A stretch of DNA of 51,247 bases from Elusimicrobiota bacterium (lineage in GTDB: Bacteria; Elusimicrobiota; Elusimicrobia; UBA1565; UBA9628): contig JACQPJ010000050.1 in the NCBI GenBank assembly GCA_016207605.1, forward strand, positions 1 through 51,247, read 5' to 3'. The notes beneath the pieces were generated by a model. The model was given only the letters and a program-made list of their open reading frames with translations, had not been told where the DNA came from and searched no databases. The translations under genes were made by a program, and so were the position numbers. Position 1 is the stretch's first letter. Each line of letters starts with the position of its first letter. Shown piece by piece: positions 31,489 to 39,852 of the stretch.

Positions 31489-33631
31489 ACGGCACCGTCA
31501 GGCGCCCGTCCCGGATCGTGAGGCCGGGGACGTCGATGAAGAAGGGCGTCTCCGGGTTCGGGTCCAGGGAGAGCCGCAGCTCCTTGATCGGCCTAAACAG
31601 CGCCGCCGGAAGCGGCGCGTCGGCGTAGCGCGCCGAGATCACGCGCACGCGCAGTCGGCGGGCCGCCGGGTCCAGCTCCAAGGCGGCCTCCGCGGAGACC
31701 GGCCGCCCCCGCCAGCGGCCCGCGGCGCGCACGGTCTTGTCCAGGCGGACCTCGTCGAGCCTCAGGCCCGGCAGGCGCTTCTCCAGGAAGATCTTGAGGT
31801 CGGCGGCGTCCACGCGCAGGCCGGAGACCTTGACTCTCTTCAAGCGCAGGAGGCGCAGGTCTTTCCAGTCGTAGTCGCCCCGGCCTCCCTCGTAGAGCGG
31901 GACGAAGGCGAAGTCCTCCAGTTCCGCCGCGGCTTCGCGCACGGCCAGACCCTTGATCTCCAGCCGGTCGGCCGCCAGCCGGACGTTCGTCCAGGCCGAC
32001 CGCGCCGCATCCCAGGGGCCCAAGGAGACGCGCAGGTCCGTGATCTTCACGCCTCCGGCCTCGGTGTAGGCGTAAGTCAGCGCGCGGCCGGCGACGGGCT
32101 TAGGGCGCGAGCGGCGTTGGCGATAGAGGACGGCGACGCTGCCGTCGGGCAGAGGCCAGCGCGCGGCGGGCTCATAGGCCAGCTGGAACCAGCCGCCCGG
32201 CCGGCGGATTTCCGCGGCGGCCTCCGGGAGGCCGCTGATGACGCTCTCCGGGCCCAGCCGGCCGTCCTTGAGCAGGACGAACTCGGAGAGCTCGCAGAGG
32301 CGGCGGTTGACGCCGCGCAGGCGGGCGTGGGGCAGGCCGAGCAGGCGCTCATGCCAATGGAAGGTGGGGCCGTTGAAGTAGGCGTCGTTGGCCACCAACG
32401 TGACGTTGGTCAGCGGCCGCGAGGGGTCGCGTTCCGCCTCGATGCGCCGCAGGATTTCCGGAATCCTCCAATTCTCGCGCTCCGGAGGGCGGTTGGCCAA
32501 GAACGTGAGGGGCATGAGCGGGGTCTGTAGCCGCAGGGGTCCGATCCAGCCGAAGACGAAGTTGGCGGCCCCGGCAAGCTGGACGGCCGTCGCGCCCCAG
32601 ACCAGCCAGCCCGGCCAGGCGGCCGCGAAGGCGACGCCCAGCGGGATGAGGCCGGGGAGGAGGAAGCGCATTTGGCGGTTGGGCACGATGGTCCAGAACG
32701 CGTAGGAGGTGACGATCCAGGCCGTCAGCAGCCAAACGTCCCCGAAACGGGGCCGGCGCTGGGGCAGCAGGAGGCCGACGAGCCCCAGGCCCCAGAGCAG
32801 GGGGCCCAGGTCCCCGCAGGCCGAGACGAGGTAGGCCGCCCAGGCGCCCGGCTTCCAAAACGGCACCGCGGCGTCGGCGGAGGCCTGCAGAAGCCGCGCG
32901 GGCAGGATCAGGACGTGCGACCAGTACCAGGGGCCGCTCAGGGCCAAGGCCAGCGCGGCCGCGGCCAGCGCCTTCCAGCGCGCGCTGGGGGTCCGCAGGG
33001 CGCGCGCGCCGAGGAGAGCGGCGGGGAGGAAGTAGCTGAAGAAGCTCCACTTGTGCAGCATGCCCGTCGCGAACAGGAGCCCGAAGGCGAGCGAGCCGGG
33101 CCAGAGCGTGAAGCCCTCCGCGGCCAGCAGGGCCCAGTAGGCGGCCGCGGCCCAGGCCGCGACGGAGAGATCGAGCAGCTGGGTGGTGCACAGCTCCTGG
33201 ACGACGGGCGCGGCGCAGAAGGACAGAGCCGCGGCCAGGGCCCGTCCGTCGGGGAGGAAGCGCCGGGCCAGGCCGAAGAGGGAGACGGCCAGGATGGCCA
33301 GGTAGAACCAGTTGTACCGGAGCGCCGCGCGCGCCGGATCGGGCGAGTCGTAGGCGCCGCGCAGGAGCAGGTGATAGGCGGGGGGGAACGGAGGCATGCC
33401 GGGCTTGGGCGCCAGGTACCAGAAGTCGCCCCAGCGTCCGGCGCCGATCGCCTGGCGGTAGTCGAGGGCGATCTCGAGGTGGTCGGCCTGGTCCCAGGAG
33501 GGGGGACGCGTGTCCACGCGGATGAAGTGGCGCAGGAGCAGGCCCTGCAGGACCAGAAATCCCGCCAAGCCGAGCAGGCTCAAGGCCAACGTGAGGCGCG
33601 AACTTCGCGCAGGGGGCTCCGTGTCCTCCAT
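31487..33631 (-). CDS. GT39-like membrane glycosyltransferase fused to a DUF2993/LmeA-like domain
   Basis: 714 residues. The N-terminal ~530 residues form an ArnT/PMT-like transferase: first loop PPSWDQADHLEIALDYRQAI (acidic catalytic pair region), PGMPPFPPAYHLLLRGAYD, and about 10 membrane spans. From ~560 the protein changes to a soluble, beta-rich domain (LTYAYTEAGGVKITDLRVSL, then KVSGLRVDAADLKIFLE and DAPLPAALFRPIKELRLSL) that resembles DUF2993/LmeA lipid-binding proteins. A lipid-binding module attached to a polyprenyl-phosphate-dependent transferase would be mechanistically sensible. ATG 33631 is preferred because ATG 33640 lies inside the TACAAT promoter box. Confidence 0.75.
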   Translation of the reverse strand: MEDTEPPARSSRLTLALSLLGLAGFLVLQGLLLRHFIRVDTRPPSWDQADHLEIALDYRQAIGAGRWGDFWYLAPKPGMPPFPPAYHLLLRGAYDSPDPARAALRYNWFYLAILAVSLFGLARRFLPDGRALAAALSFCAAPVVQELCTTQLLDLSVAAWAAAAYWALLAAEGFTLWPGSLAFGLLFATGMLHKWSFFSYFLPAALLGARALRTPSARWKALAAAALALALSGPWYWSHVLILPARLLQASADAAVPFWKPGAWAAYLVSACGDLGPLLWGLGLVGLLLPQRRPRFGDVWLLTAWIVTSYAFWTIVPNRQMRFLLPGLIPLGVAFAAAWPGWLVWGATAVQLAGAANFVFGWIGPLRLQTPLMPLTFLANRPPERENWRIPEILRRIEAERDPSRPLTNVTLVANDAYFNGPTFHWHERLLGLPHARLRGVNRRLCELSEFVLLKDGRLGPESVISGLPEAAAEIRRPGGWFQLAYEPAARWPLPDGSVAVLYRQRRSRPKPVAGRALTYAYTEAGGVKITDLRVSLGPWDAARSAWTNVRLAADRLEIKGLAVREAAAELEDFAFVPLYEGGRGDYDWKDLRLLRLKRVKVSGLRVDAADLKIFLEKRLPGLRLDEVRLDKTVRAAGRWRGRPVSAEAALELDPAARRLRVRVISARYADAPLPAALFRPIKELRLSLDPNPETPFFIDVPGLTIRDGRLTVP

Positions 33632-33638
33632 GCCGTCC

Positions 33639-33644
33639 ATTGTA
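33639..33644 (-). promoter_or_regulatory. -10 box of leaderless GT39-fusion gene
   Basis: TACAAT on the minus strand ends 7 bases before ATG 33631. It overlaps the alternative ATG at 33640, which decides the start. Confidence 0.45.
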
Positions 33645-33683
33645 TCTAACAAAGGAACGACGGAGCGGGTCTCCGCAATTTTG

Positions 33684-33689
33684 TAGAAT
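33684..33689 (+). promoter_or_regulatory. -10 box of the GDP-mannose-type operon
   Basis: TAGAAT ends 9 bases before ATG 33699, giving a leader of about 2 bases. No Shine-Dalgarno is present. Confidence 0.4.
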
Positions 33690-33698
33690 CCGCGCCGA

Positions 33699-34721
33699 AT
33701 GAAAGCGGCGATCCTCATCGGCGGCCGAGGCACGCGTCTGAGGCCCTTCACCCTGGAGGCGCCCAAGCCCCTCCTGCCCGTGCTCAACCGGCCTTTCCTT
33801 GAATATCAATTCCAGGTCCTGCGGCGGCATGGGGTGCGGGAGGTGGTCCTGTGCGTCTCCTACCGGGCGGAGGCGTTCCACCGCGTCTTCGGCTCCGGAC
33901 GCCGGCTCGGCCTGCGGCTGAGCTACGCGCGCGAGACCCTGCCTTTAGGCACCGGCGGCGCGCTCAAGAACGCGGAGCGCCTGCTGCGCGGGGGGCCTTG
34001 CCTGGTCCTCAACGGGGACGTGCTCAACGCCTTCGACCTCGGCGTCTTCCGGCGCTTCCACCGCGCGCGCCGAGCGGAGATCTCCATCGCGCTGACCCGG
34101 GTCAAGGACCCGACCCTCTACGGCCTCGTCCTGACCGACGAGACGGGCCGCGTGCGGCGCTTCCTGGAGAAGCCCTCCTGGGACGAGGTCGAGAGCAACG
34201 CGGTCAACGCCGGCGCCTATCTGTTCGAGCCCTCGGTCTTCGCGCATATCCCGGCGGGCAAGCCCTACTCGCTCGAGCGCGGGCTCTTCCCCGAGCGTCT
34301 GGCCGCGGGCGCGCGGCTGGGCGGCTGGGTGGCGCCCGGCTACTGGATCGACATCGGCACGGTGGAGAAGTACCTTCAGGTGCACCTCGACATCCTGGAA
34401 GGCCGCACGCCCTTCGCGCCTGGGGCCGGGGCGCGCCCCCTGCGCGGCGCCGACGGCGCGCGCGCGGTCGCGGGGCCGGGCGCGCGCGTGGCGCCCTTCG
34501 CGCGCTTTTCCGGCGCGGTCAGCCTGGGCAGCGGCGTGCGCGTCGGGCGCGGCGCCCAGCTCTCGGACTGCGTGGTGCTCGACGGCGCGGTCCTGGGCGA
34601 CGGCGCGCGGCTGGAGCGCTGCGTGGTGGGTCCGCGCGCGCGCGTGGGCACGCACGCCGCGCTGGGCCCGGGGACGGCGCTGGCGGGCGGCTCGCGCGTG
34701 GGAGACTACAGCCAGCTGTGA
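33699..34721 (+). CDS. sugar-1-phosphate nucleotidyltransferase (mannose-1-P guanylyltransferase-like)
   Basis: 340 residues. The NTP-binding loop is LIGGRGTRLRPFTLEAPKPL, NGDV is the metal-binding motif and FLEKPSWDEV the sugar-phosphate site. After ~250 residues a left-handed beta-helix of hexapeptide repeats follows (GSGVRVGRGAQLSDCVVLDG). The layout is that of eukaryotic-like GMPPB and bacterial ManC/HddC-type enzymes. The adjacent mannose-6-P isomerase-like cupin and phosphomannomutase suggest GDP-mannose or a related GDP-sugar, but UDP- or dTDP-sugar specificity cannot be excluded. Its stop overlaps the next start (GTGA). Confidence 0.85.
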   Translation: MKAAILIGGRGTRLRPFTLEAPKPLLPVLNRPFLEYQFQVLRRHGVREVVLCVSYRAEAFHRVFGSGRRLGLRLSYARETLPLGTGGALKNAERLLRGGPCLVLNGDVLNAFDLGVFRRFHRARRAEISIALTRVKDPTLYGLVLTDETGRVRRFLEKPSWDEVESNAVNAGAYLFEPSVFAHIPAGKPYSLERGLFPERLAAGARLGGWVAPGYWIDIGTVEKYLQVHLDILEGRTPFAPGAGARPLRGADGARAVAGPGARVAPFARFSGAVSLGSGVRVGRGAQLSDCVVLDGAVLGDGARLERCVVGPRARVGTHAALGPGTALAGGSRVGDYSQL

Positions 34722-35062
34722 GCGCCCGGATCGCGGTCGTCGCCAAGCCCTGGGGGCGCGAGCTGATTTTCGCGCGCGCCCCGCGCTACGCCGGCAAGCT
34801 GCTCGTCATCGAGAAGGGCCGGCGCCTGAGCCTGCAGCTCCACCGCCGCAAGCACGAGACGATCTACGTCCTGCGCGGCCGCCTGGCGATCCGGCTCGGG
34901 ACGCGCCGTGTCGTCGCCGGGCCGGGCCGGGCCTTCGCGATCCCTCCGGGGACCGTGCACCGCTTCGAGGCGCCGCGGGGGCGCGTGACGCTGGTCGAGG
35001 TCTCCACGCCGGAGCTCGACGACGTGGTGCGGCTCCAGGACGACTACGGCAGGGGGACCTAA
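34718..35062 (+). CDS. cupin, mannose-6-phosphate isomerase type II-like
   Basis: 114 residues, a single cupin. PWGRELIFARAPRYAGKLLV and LSLQLHRRKHETIYVLRGRL contain the metal-binding His-His-Glu, with a second histidine in PPGTVHRFEAP. This is the C-terminal domain of bifunctional ManC proteins as a stand-alone protein. It would interconvert fructose-6-P and mannose-6-P, feeding the mutase and guanylyltransferase beside it. GTG 34718 overlaps the TGA of the upstream gene, so the two halves of a classical ManC fusion are here separate but coupled genes in reversed fusion order (transferase, then isomerase). Confidence 0.85.
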   Translation: MSARIAVVAKPWGRELIFARAPRYAGKLLVIEKGRRLSLQLHRRKHETIYVLRGRLAIRLGTRRVVAGPGRAFAIPPGTVHRFEAPRGRVTLVEVSTPELDDVVRLQDDYGRGT

Positions 35063-35064
35063 GC

Positions 35065-36489
35065 ATGGAACCGATCAAGTTCGGCACGGACGGCTGGCGC
35101 GGCATGATCGCCCGGGACTTCACCTTCGAGAGCGTGCGGCGCGCCGCCCAGGCCGTCGCCGACTACGTCAAGGACGAGCAGATCAAGGCCGGGCGCAGGA
35201 AGACTCCGTTGTCGGGTCCCATGGTCGTGGGCTACGACCGCCGCTTCCAGTCCGAGGCCTTCGCGCGCGAGATCGTCCAGGTCTTGGAGGCCAACCGCCT
35301 GCGGCCCTTCCTGCTCGCCGAGAGCCTCCCGACGCCGGCCGTGAGCTTCCTGACGCGCAGGCTCGGCGGCGCGGGCGTCATGGTCACGGCCAGCCACAAC
35401 CCGCCCGCCTACAACGGGATCAAGCTCAAGATCGACGGCCGCTCCGCCCCCGAGGGCGCGACCCAGGGGGTCGAGGCCTGGGTCAACCGCACCGCGCCGA
35501 CCCGCGCGCCGGAGATCAAGGTCAAGTCCTTCCGCGACGCGTATCTGCAGTACCTCAAGTCCCGCGCCGACCTCTCCAAGCTCCGCCGGCTCAAGCGGCC
35601 CGTGGTCGTGGACTACATGCACGGGGCGGCTTCGGGCCTGATGGCCGAGTTCCTGCCCGCCCGCTCCCTCGTCGAGGTCCGCGCGGCGCACGACCCGCTC
35701 TTCGGCGGCGTCAACCCAGAGCCCATCGAGGCGAACCTGGGCGCGCTGAGCGAGGCGGTGACGGCGCGCAAGGCCGCCGCCGGCCTGGCGCTTGACGGCG
35801 ACGCCGACCGCTTCGGCCTGGTGGACGAGAACGGGAGCTACCTCACTCCCTGCCAGGTTTTCCCGATGCTCGCGCTCTACCTGATCGAGCGCAGGAAACT
35901 CAAGGGCAAGATCGTGCAGTCCGTTTCGCTGGGCTGCTTGGCCGAGCGCATCGCCAAGGACAAGGGGCTGCCCTTCGAGCAGCTGCCCGTCGGCTTTAAA
36001 TACTCGGCCGAGAAGCTGGCCCGCGGGGAGGCCGTTCTCGCCGGCGAGGAGTCGGGCGGCTACGCCTGGGCCTCCAAGAGCGGCGTGGCCGAGCGCGACG
36101 GCATGCTCACCGCGCTCCTGTTCCTGGAGATGATGGCCGTCACCGGCAAGACCCCTTCCCAGCTCTGGAAGGAGGTCGAGACCCGCTACGGCGCCAGCCA
36201 TTACCGGCGCCTGGACTACCGGATCCACCGTCCCGTCGCGGACAAGGCGCTCTTCACCCAAAAGCTCGTCAAGAAGCTCCCCAAGAAGATCCTCAACCGG
36301 CCCATCGCGGAGCTCATCTCGATCGACGGCCTCAAGATCGTCCTGGAGGGCGGGGCTTGGCTGCTGATGCGGCCCTCGGGCACCGAGCCGCTGATGCGCG
36401 TCTACGCCGAGAGCGCCGCGCCCGAGAGCACGCAGGTCCTGCTCGACCTCGCCAAGAAGTGGGTCGCGCCCAGCCTCGGCGCCCACTAG
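35065..36489 (+). CDS. phosphomannomutase/phosphoglucomutase
   Basis: 474 residues, alpha-D-phosphohexomutase superfamily. The N-terminus is IKFGTDGWRGMIARDFT and the catalytic phosphoserine is in VMVTASHNPPAYNG. The metal-binding loop is LDGDADRFG, the sugar-binding loop GEESGGYA and the phosphate-binding loop RPSGTEPLMRVY. It converts hexose-6-P to hexose-1-P, the step between the isomerase and the nucleotidyltransferase. ATG 35065 follows the isomerase gene by two bases, with AGGGGG just upstream. Confidence 0.92.
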   Translation: MEPIKFGTDGWRGMIARDFTFESVRRAAQAVADYVKDEQIKAGRRKTPLSGPMVVGYDRRFQSEAFAREIVQVLEANRLRPFLLAESLPTPAVSFLTRRLGGAGVMVTASHNPPAYNGIKLKIDGRSAPEGATQGVEAWVNRTAPTRAPEIKVKSFRDAYLQYLKSRADLSKLRRLKRPVVVDYMHGAASGLMAEFLPARSLVEVRAAHDPLFGGVNPEPIEANLGALSEAVTARKAAAGLALDGDADRFGLVDENGSYLTPCQVFPMLALYLIERRKLKGKIVQSVSLGCLAERIAKDKGLPFEQLPVGFKYSAEKLARGEAVLAGEESGGYAWASKSGVAERDGMLTALLFLEMMAVTGKTPSQLWKEVETRYGASHYRRLDYRIHRPVADKALFTQKLVKKLPKKILNRPIAELISIDGLKIVLEGGAWLLMRPSGTEPLMRVYAESAAPESTQVLLDLAKKWVAPSLGAH

Positions 36490-36550
36490 GTGTTATGAAC
36501 CATTCCTCAGCACACCTGTGTCGAGCCCGCAGGGTCGAGGCCTAGACGTT

Positions 36551-37594
36551 ATGGGTCCGCGCAAGGCAATGGTGCTGGCGGCGGGCGCGGGCACGCGCCT
36601 GCGCCCTCTCACCTATGAGATGCCCAAGCCCATGGTCCCGGTCGTCAACCGCCCGGTGATCCACCACGTCCTCGACAACCTGCTCAAGCACGGGGTCGAG
36701 GAGGTCATGGTCAACCTCCACGCCCATCCCGAGCAGGTGCGCGGCTACTGCGGCGACGGCTCGCGCTGGAGCCTGGGACTGCGCTACTCGCTGGAGCCCA
36801 AGCTCATGGGCACCGCCGGCGCCGTCAAGCGCGCGGAAAAATTCTTCCGGGGCGGGCCCTTCTTCGTCATGTCGGGCGACGGGCTTTCGGACATCGACCT
36901 GACGGCGATGCACGCCTTCCACCGCCGCCGCGGCGCCGTCGCCACGATGGCGGTCAAGCGCGTGGACGCGCGCTTCGACTACGGCGTGACGCTCATGGAC
37001 GGCGCCCAGCGCATCAAGGGCTTCCTGGAGAAGCCGTCCTGGGGCGACGTGTTCTCCAACAAGGTCAACACCGGCATCTACCTCTTCGAGCCCGAGGTCC
37101 TCCGCCTGATGCCGTCCGGCCGCCCCTACGACTTCGGCCGCGAGCTCTGGCCCAAGCTGCTCAAGCTGCGCAAGCCCATCTACGCCTATGAGACCGACGC
37201 GTACTGGTGCGACGTGGGCAACCTCTCCGAGTACCGCCGCTGCCAGATCGACTGCCTGGACCGCAAGGCCCTCATCCACATCCCCGGCGCCGAGGTCCGC
37301 CGCGGCGTCTGGATCCAGGAGGGCGCGGTCATCGACCACGAGGCCCGCCTCTCCGCGCCCGTGGTCGTGGGCAAGGGCGTGCGCGTGGCCGCCGGCGCCG
37401 TGGTCGGCCCCTACTCCGTCGTCGGCGACCGCGCCCAGATCGGCGCCGGCGCCCGCCTGGAGCGCTGCATCCTCTTCGAGAACGTGACCGTCGGCTCCGG
37501 GGTGCGCCTGACCAACTGCATCATCGGCCCCAACGGCAACGTCAAGGAGAACATCTCCGTCTTCGAGGCCGCCGTCCTCAACATCCGTCAGTAA
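36551..37594 (+). CDS. second sugar-1-phosphate nucleotidyltransferase with beta-helix domain
   Basis: 347 residues. VLAAGAGTRLRPLTYEMPKP is the NTP-binding loop, MSGDGLSDIDL the metal site (GDG instead of the usual GD-x) and FLEKPSWGDV the sugar site. The C-terminal hexapeptide repeats run from IPGAEVRRGVWIQEGAVIDH. It is a paralogue of the enzyme at 33699 and lies in the same operon after the mutase. It probably makes a second nucleotide sugar, or works with the first on different hexose phosphates. ATG 36551 is chosen because the fold starts immediately after; the upstream frame extension looks non-coding. Confidence 0.85.
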   Translation: MGPRKAMVLAAGAGTRLRPLTYEMPKPMVPVVNRPVIHHVLDNLLKHGVEEVMVNLHAHPEQVRGYCGDGSRWSLGLRYSLEPKLMGTAGAVKRAEKFFRGGPFFVMSGDGLSDIDLTAMHAFHRRRGAVATMAVKRVDARFDYGVTLMDGAQRIKGFLEKPSWGDVFSNKVNTGIYLFEPEVLRLMPSGRPYDFGRELWPKLLKLRKPIYAYETDAYWCDVGNLSEYRRCQIDCLDRKALIHIPGAEVRRGVWIQEGAVIDHEARLSAPVVVGKGVRVAAGAVVGPYSVVGDRAQIGAGARLERCILFENVTVGSGVRLTNCIIGPNGNVKENISVFEAAVLNIRQ

Positions 37595-37663
37595 AACGCA
37601 CAAGAGGGCCGCGCGTTTATGGCCAAAATCGCACGTCCCTTCCTTTTCCTGGAGGGGATTTGG

Positions 37664-37669
37664 CATACT
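37664..37669 (+). promoter_or_regulatory. -10 box of leaderless TraF/PorV-like gene
   Basis: CATACT, preceded by TGG as an extended -10-like context, ends 6 bases before ATG 37676. The mRNA would start at the AUG. Confidence 0.45.
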
Positions 37670-37675
37670 TCCGGC

Positions 37676-39037
37676 ATGAAAAAGATCCTCGCTTTCCTGA
37701 CCGCCGTGGCCGTGGCCGCGCCCGCGGGCGCGCTGGAGTGGACGTCGCTGGGCGCGCGCTCGGTGGGCATGGGCGGCGCGGGCGTGGCGCTGGCCCAGGG
37801 CCCGCTGGCCTCCTACTGGAACCCGGCCGCGCTCGGCCGCGCCACCGAGAACGCCTACGGCGTTCAGATCCCGGTCGTCGCGCACTACGGCGTCACCGGC
37901 TCGGTGGTCGAGGGCGCCAATGACCTCCAGCACTTGAAGGACAGCTGCTCGTCGGGCGCGGCGGACTGCACCCAGGCCAACATTACCGCCGCCCTCGTCA
38001 AGGTCAACGAGCCGGGCAACGGGGCGCGGGTGGACGCGGGCGTCGGCGGGGACTTCAAGATCGGCCGGCTGGCTTTCTTCGCCAACGGCTTGGCGGCCGT
38101 CGGTGCCGTGCCGCAGGCCGACCTGGTCAACACGGCGCCGACGAACTTCGACGGCGTCGGCACGCAGAACGGATCCAAGCTCACCGTCAAGGGCGCGCGC
38201 ATCCTGGAGTTCGGCGCGGGCTACGGCCGTGAGCTCGGGTTTGCGCCGGGGCTGTTCCTGGGCGCGGCCGTCAAGCTCATGAATGCCCAGGTCGGCTACT
38301 CCGACTACGTCATCATCCAAAACAGCAACTCGGACGACTTCATTTCCAGCCTTAAGAACAGCGTCCGGACCAGCGCGAACTTCGGCGTGGACGCCGGTCT
38401 GCTTTGGGACCTGCAGCGCGCCTTCGACGCCCCGCTGCATCCGCGCTTCGGCCTGGTCGGCCGCAACCTCAACAACCCCAAGTTCAGCCAGCCCGACAGC
38501 GCCGTCGCCGCGGGCCTGACCGACAAATTCGCCGTCAACCCGCAGGCGCGCGCGGGCCTCTCGCTGAGCCCCTTCCACTGGTGGAACTTCGCCGCGGACA
38601 TCGACGTCACGCGCAACCTCACCCCGGTGGACAACGTCGCCAGCCGCCAACTCGGCGTCGGCACCGAGATCAACGTCTTCAACCGCTCCTGGATCAACAT
38701 CCCCCTGCGCCTGGGCGCCTCGCGCAACCTGGCCGAGACCGGCTCGGGCACGATGATCAGCGCCGGCGCGGGCCTTAACTTCCTGCACGTCATCGTGGAT
38801 GTTTCCGGCTCGGTCAGCCCCAAGACCGTCTCGGTCCAGAGCCAGGGCAAGACGACCACCGCTCCGCGCGAGGCCTCCGCGGCGCTCCAGCTCAGCTTCC
38901 TCTTCGGGGGCTCCGAGGACGGCGGCCGCCGCGCGTCCGAGGCGGTGCCCGCCGCCCAGGTCGTTCCCGTCGAGCAGATCCGCGCCAACGCCGACAAGGC
39001 CCAGCAGGATCTGGACGCAGAAGCCGCCAAGCCCTAG
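37676..39037 (+). CDS. outer-membrane beta-barrel protein of the TraF/PorV/OmpP1 type
   Basis: 453 residues. The signal peptide is MKKILAFLTAVAVAAPAGAL. The mature N-terminus, SLGARSVGMGGAGVALAQGP then YWNPAALG, is the hallmark shared by PF13729 (TraF-like), PorV/PorQ and OmpP1/FadL barrels. Repeated amphipathic strands follow, and the protein ends in a non-barrel tail. PorV of type IX secretion binds SprA, and a SprA homologue lies 0.8 kb away on the other strand. Which sub-family this belongs to cannot be settled by eye. The last four bases, CTAG, serve as stop codon for both this gene and the convergent CpaB-like gene. Confidence 0.75.
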   Translation: MKKILAFLTAVAVAAPAGALEWTSLGARSVGMGGAGVALAQGPLASYWNPAALGRATENAYGVQIPVVAHYGVTGSVVEGANDLQHLKDSCSSGAADCTQANITAALVKVNEPGNGARVDAGVGGDFKIGRLAFFANGLAAVGAVPQADLVNTAPTNFDGVGTQNGSKLTVKGARILEFGAGYGRELGFAPGLFLGAAVKLMNAQVGYSDYVIIQNSNSDDFISSLKNSVRTSANFGVDAGLLWDLQRAFDAPLHPRFGLVGRNLNNPKFSQPDSAVAAGLTDKFAVNPQARAGLSLSPFHWWNFAADIDVTRNLTPVDNVASRQLGVGTEINVFNRSWINIPLRLGASRNLAETGSGTMISAGAGLNFLHVIVDVSGSVSPKTVSVQSQGKTTTAPREASAALQLSFLFGGSEDGGRRASEAVPAAQVVPVEQIRANADKAQQDLDAEAAKP

Positions 39038-39846
39038 GAGCGCGGCGAACCGCGTTCGGCTGCGGTGCCCAGCCTGCGGCTCATCCTGGCGGGCTCGACG
39101 GGCCGCGTCGCGCGGTCGCCCGGCGCGCGGGCGACGAGGCTGAGGCCGTCCTCCGCGCCGACGGCGCGCGCCAGCGCGGAGGCTTGGCCGGGCGTCAGTT
39201 CCAGCTGGACCGAGGCCCACTCGTCATTGCCTTCCGGGGCGCCGGCGCCCAGGACTAGGACGTCCTGGAGCAGGGTGAGGGCCGTGAGCTCCGCCTTGCC
39301 GGAGGCGCGCGCCGGCTCGCGCGCGGCGATCACGTCCGCGCGGTCGCCCGCGCGCAGGAACTCCGCTTGGTCGGCGTAGACCAGGACGGACAGGCCGCGA
39401 CGGCCGGGACCCAGGACCGGCCCCGGAGGCGCGGCAGCGGCGGGGGCCAGCCCGCGGGCGCCCGCGGGCAATTTATTCAGAAGGACCGGGTCCTCGCGGT
39501 CCGCGGCCAGGGCCGCGTATTGGGCTTCCTCGGGGGAGAGCGCGAGCTGGACCAGCCCCGCGTCCTCGGCCCAGCCCCGGCGCATGCGCAGGACCTCGGC
39601 GCGCGGCGCCAGGATCTCCGGCCGGGCTTCCCGCCGCCCGTCCGGCGGGAGAGTCTCCGCCAAGAGCATCACCTCGACCGCGTCCCCCGGCTCCAGGAAG
39701 CGCGTCTGGCCGCCGTCCACGGCGAGGCTGAACGCGCGCCGTCCCGTCGGCGGCGCGAAGGCCTTTATGCCGGATTCGGGCTTGGGACCGCAGGCGACGA
39801 GCGCTCCAAGGCCGGCCAGCGCGGCCGCGGCGAGTCGTTGTTTCAT
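39034..39846 (-). CDS. CpaB/RcpC-like lipoprotein
   Basis: 270 residues. The N-terminus MKQRLAAAALAGLGALVACG is a lipoprotein signal, with the lipobox ending LVAC. Two copies of an SAF/RcpC-like unit follow: RRAFSLAVDGGQTRFLEPGD with AVEVMLLAE, and RRGLSVLVYADQAEFLRAGD with RADVIAARE. Each is followed by a VQLALSPEEAQYAALA-like segment (the second is VQLELTPGQASALARA), as in CpaB. CpaB is a periplasmic component of Flp/Tad pili. Here no other tad gene is near; instead the gene lies 6 bases downstream of the SprA-like gene and is probably co-transcribed with it. Confidence 0.75.
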   Translation of the reverse strand: MKQRLAAAALAGLGALVACGPKPESGIKAFAPPTGRRAFSLAVDGGQTRFLEPGDAVEVMLLAETLPPDGRREARPEILAPRAEVLRMRRGWAEDAGLVQLALSPEEAQYAALAADREDPVLLNKLPAGARGLAPAAAAPPGPVLGPGRRGLSVLVYADQAEFLRAGDRADVIAAREPARASGKAELTALTLLQDVLVLGAGAPEGNDEWASVQLELTPGQASALARAVGAEDGLSLVARAPGDRATRPVEPARMSRRLGTAAERGSPRS

Positions 39847-39852
39847 GTTTGT

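Noticed and set aside
39034-39846. Evidence for a Tad/Flp pilus locus
   Set aside because: Only the CpaB-like gene is present; no secretin CpaC, ATPase CpaF, TadB/C or pilin gene lies in the window.
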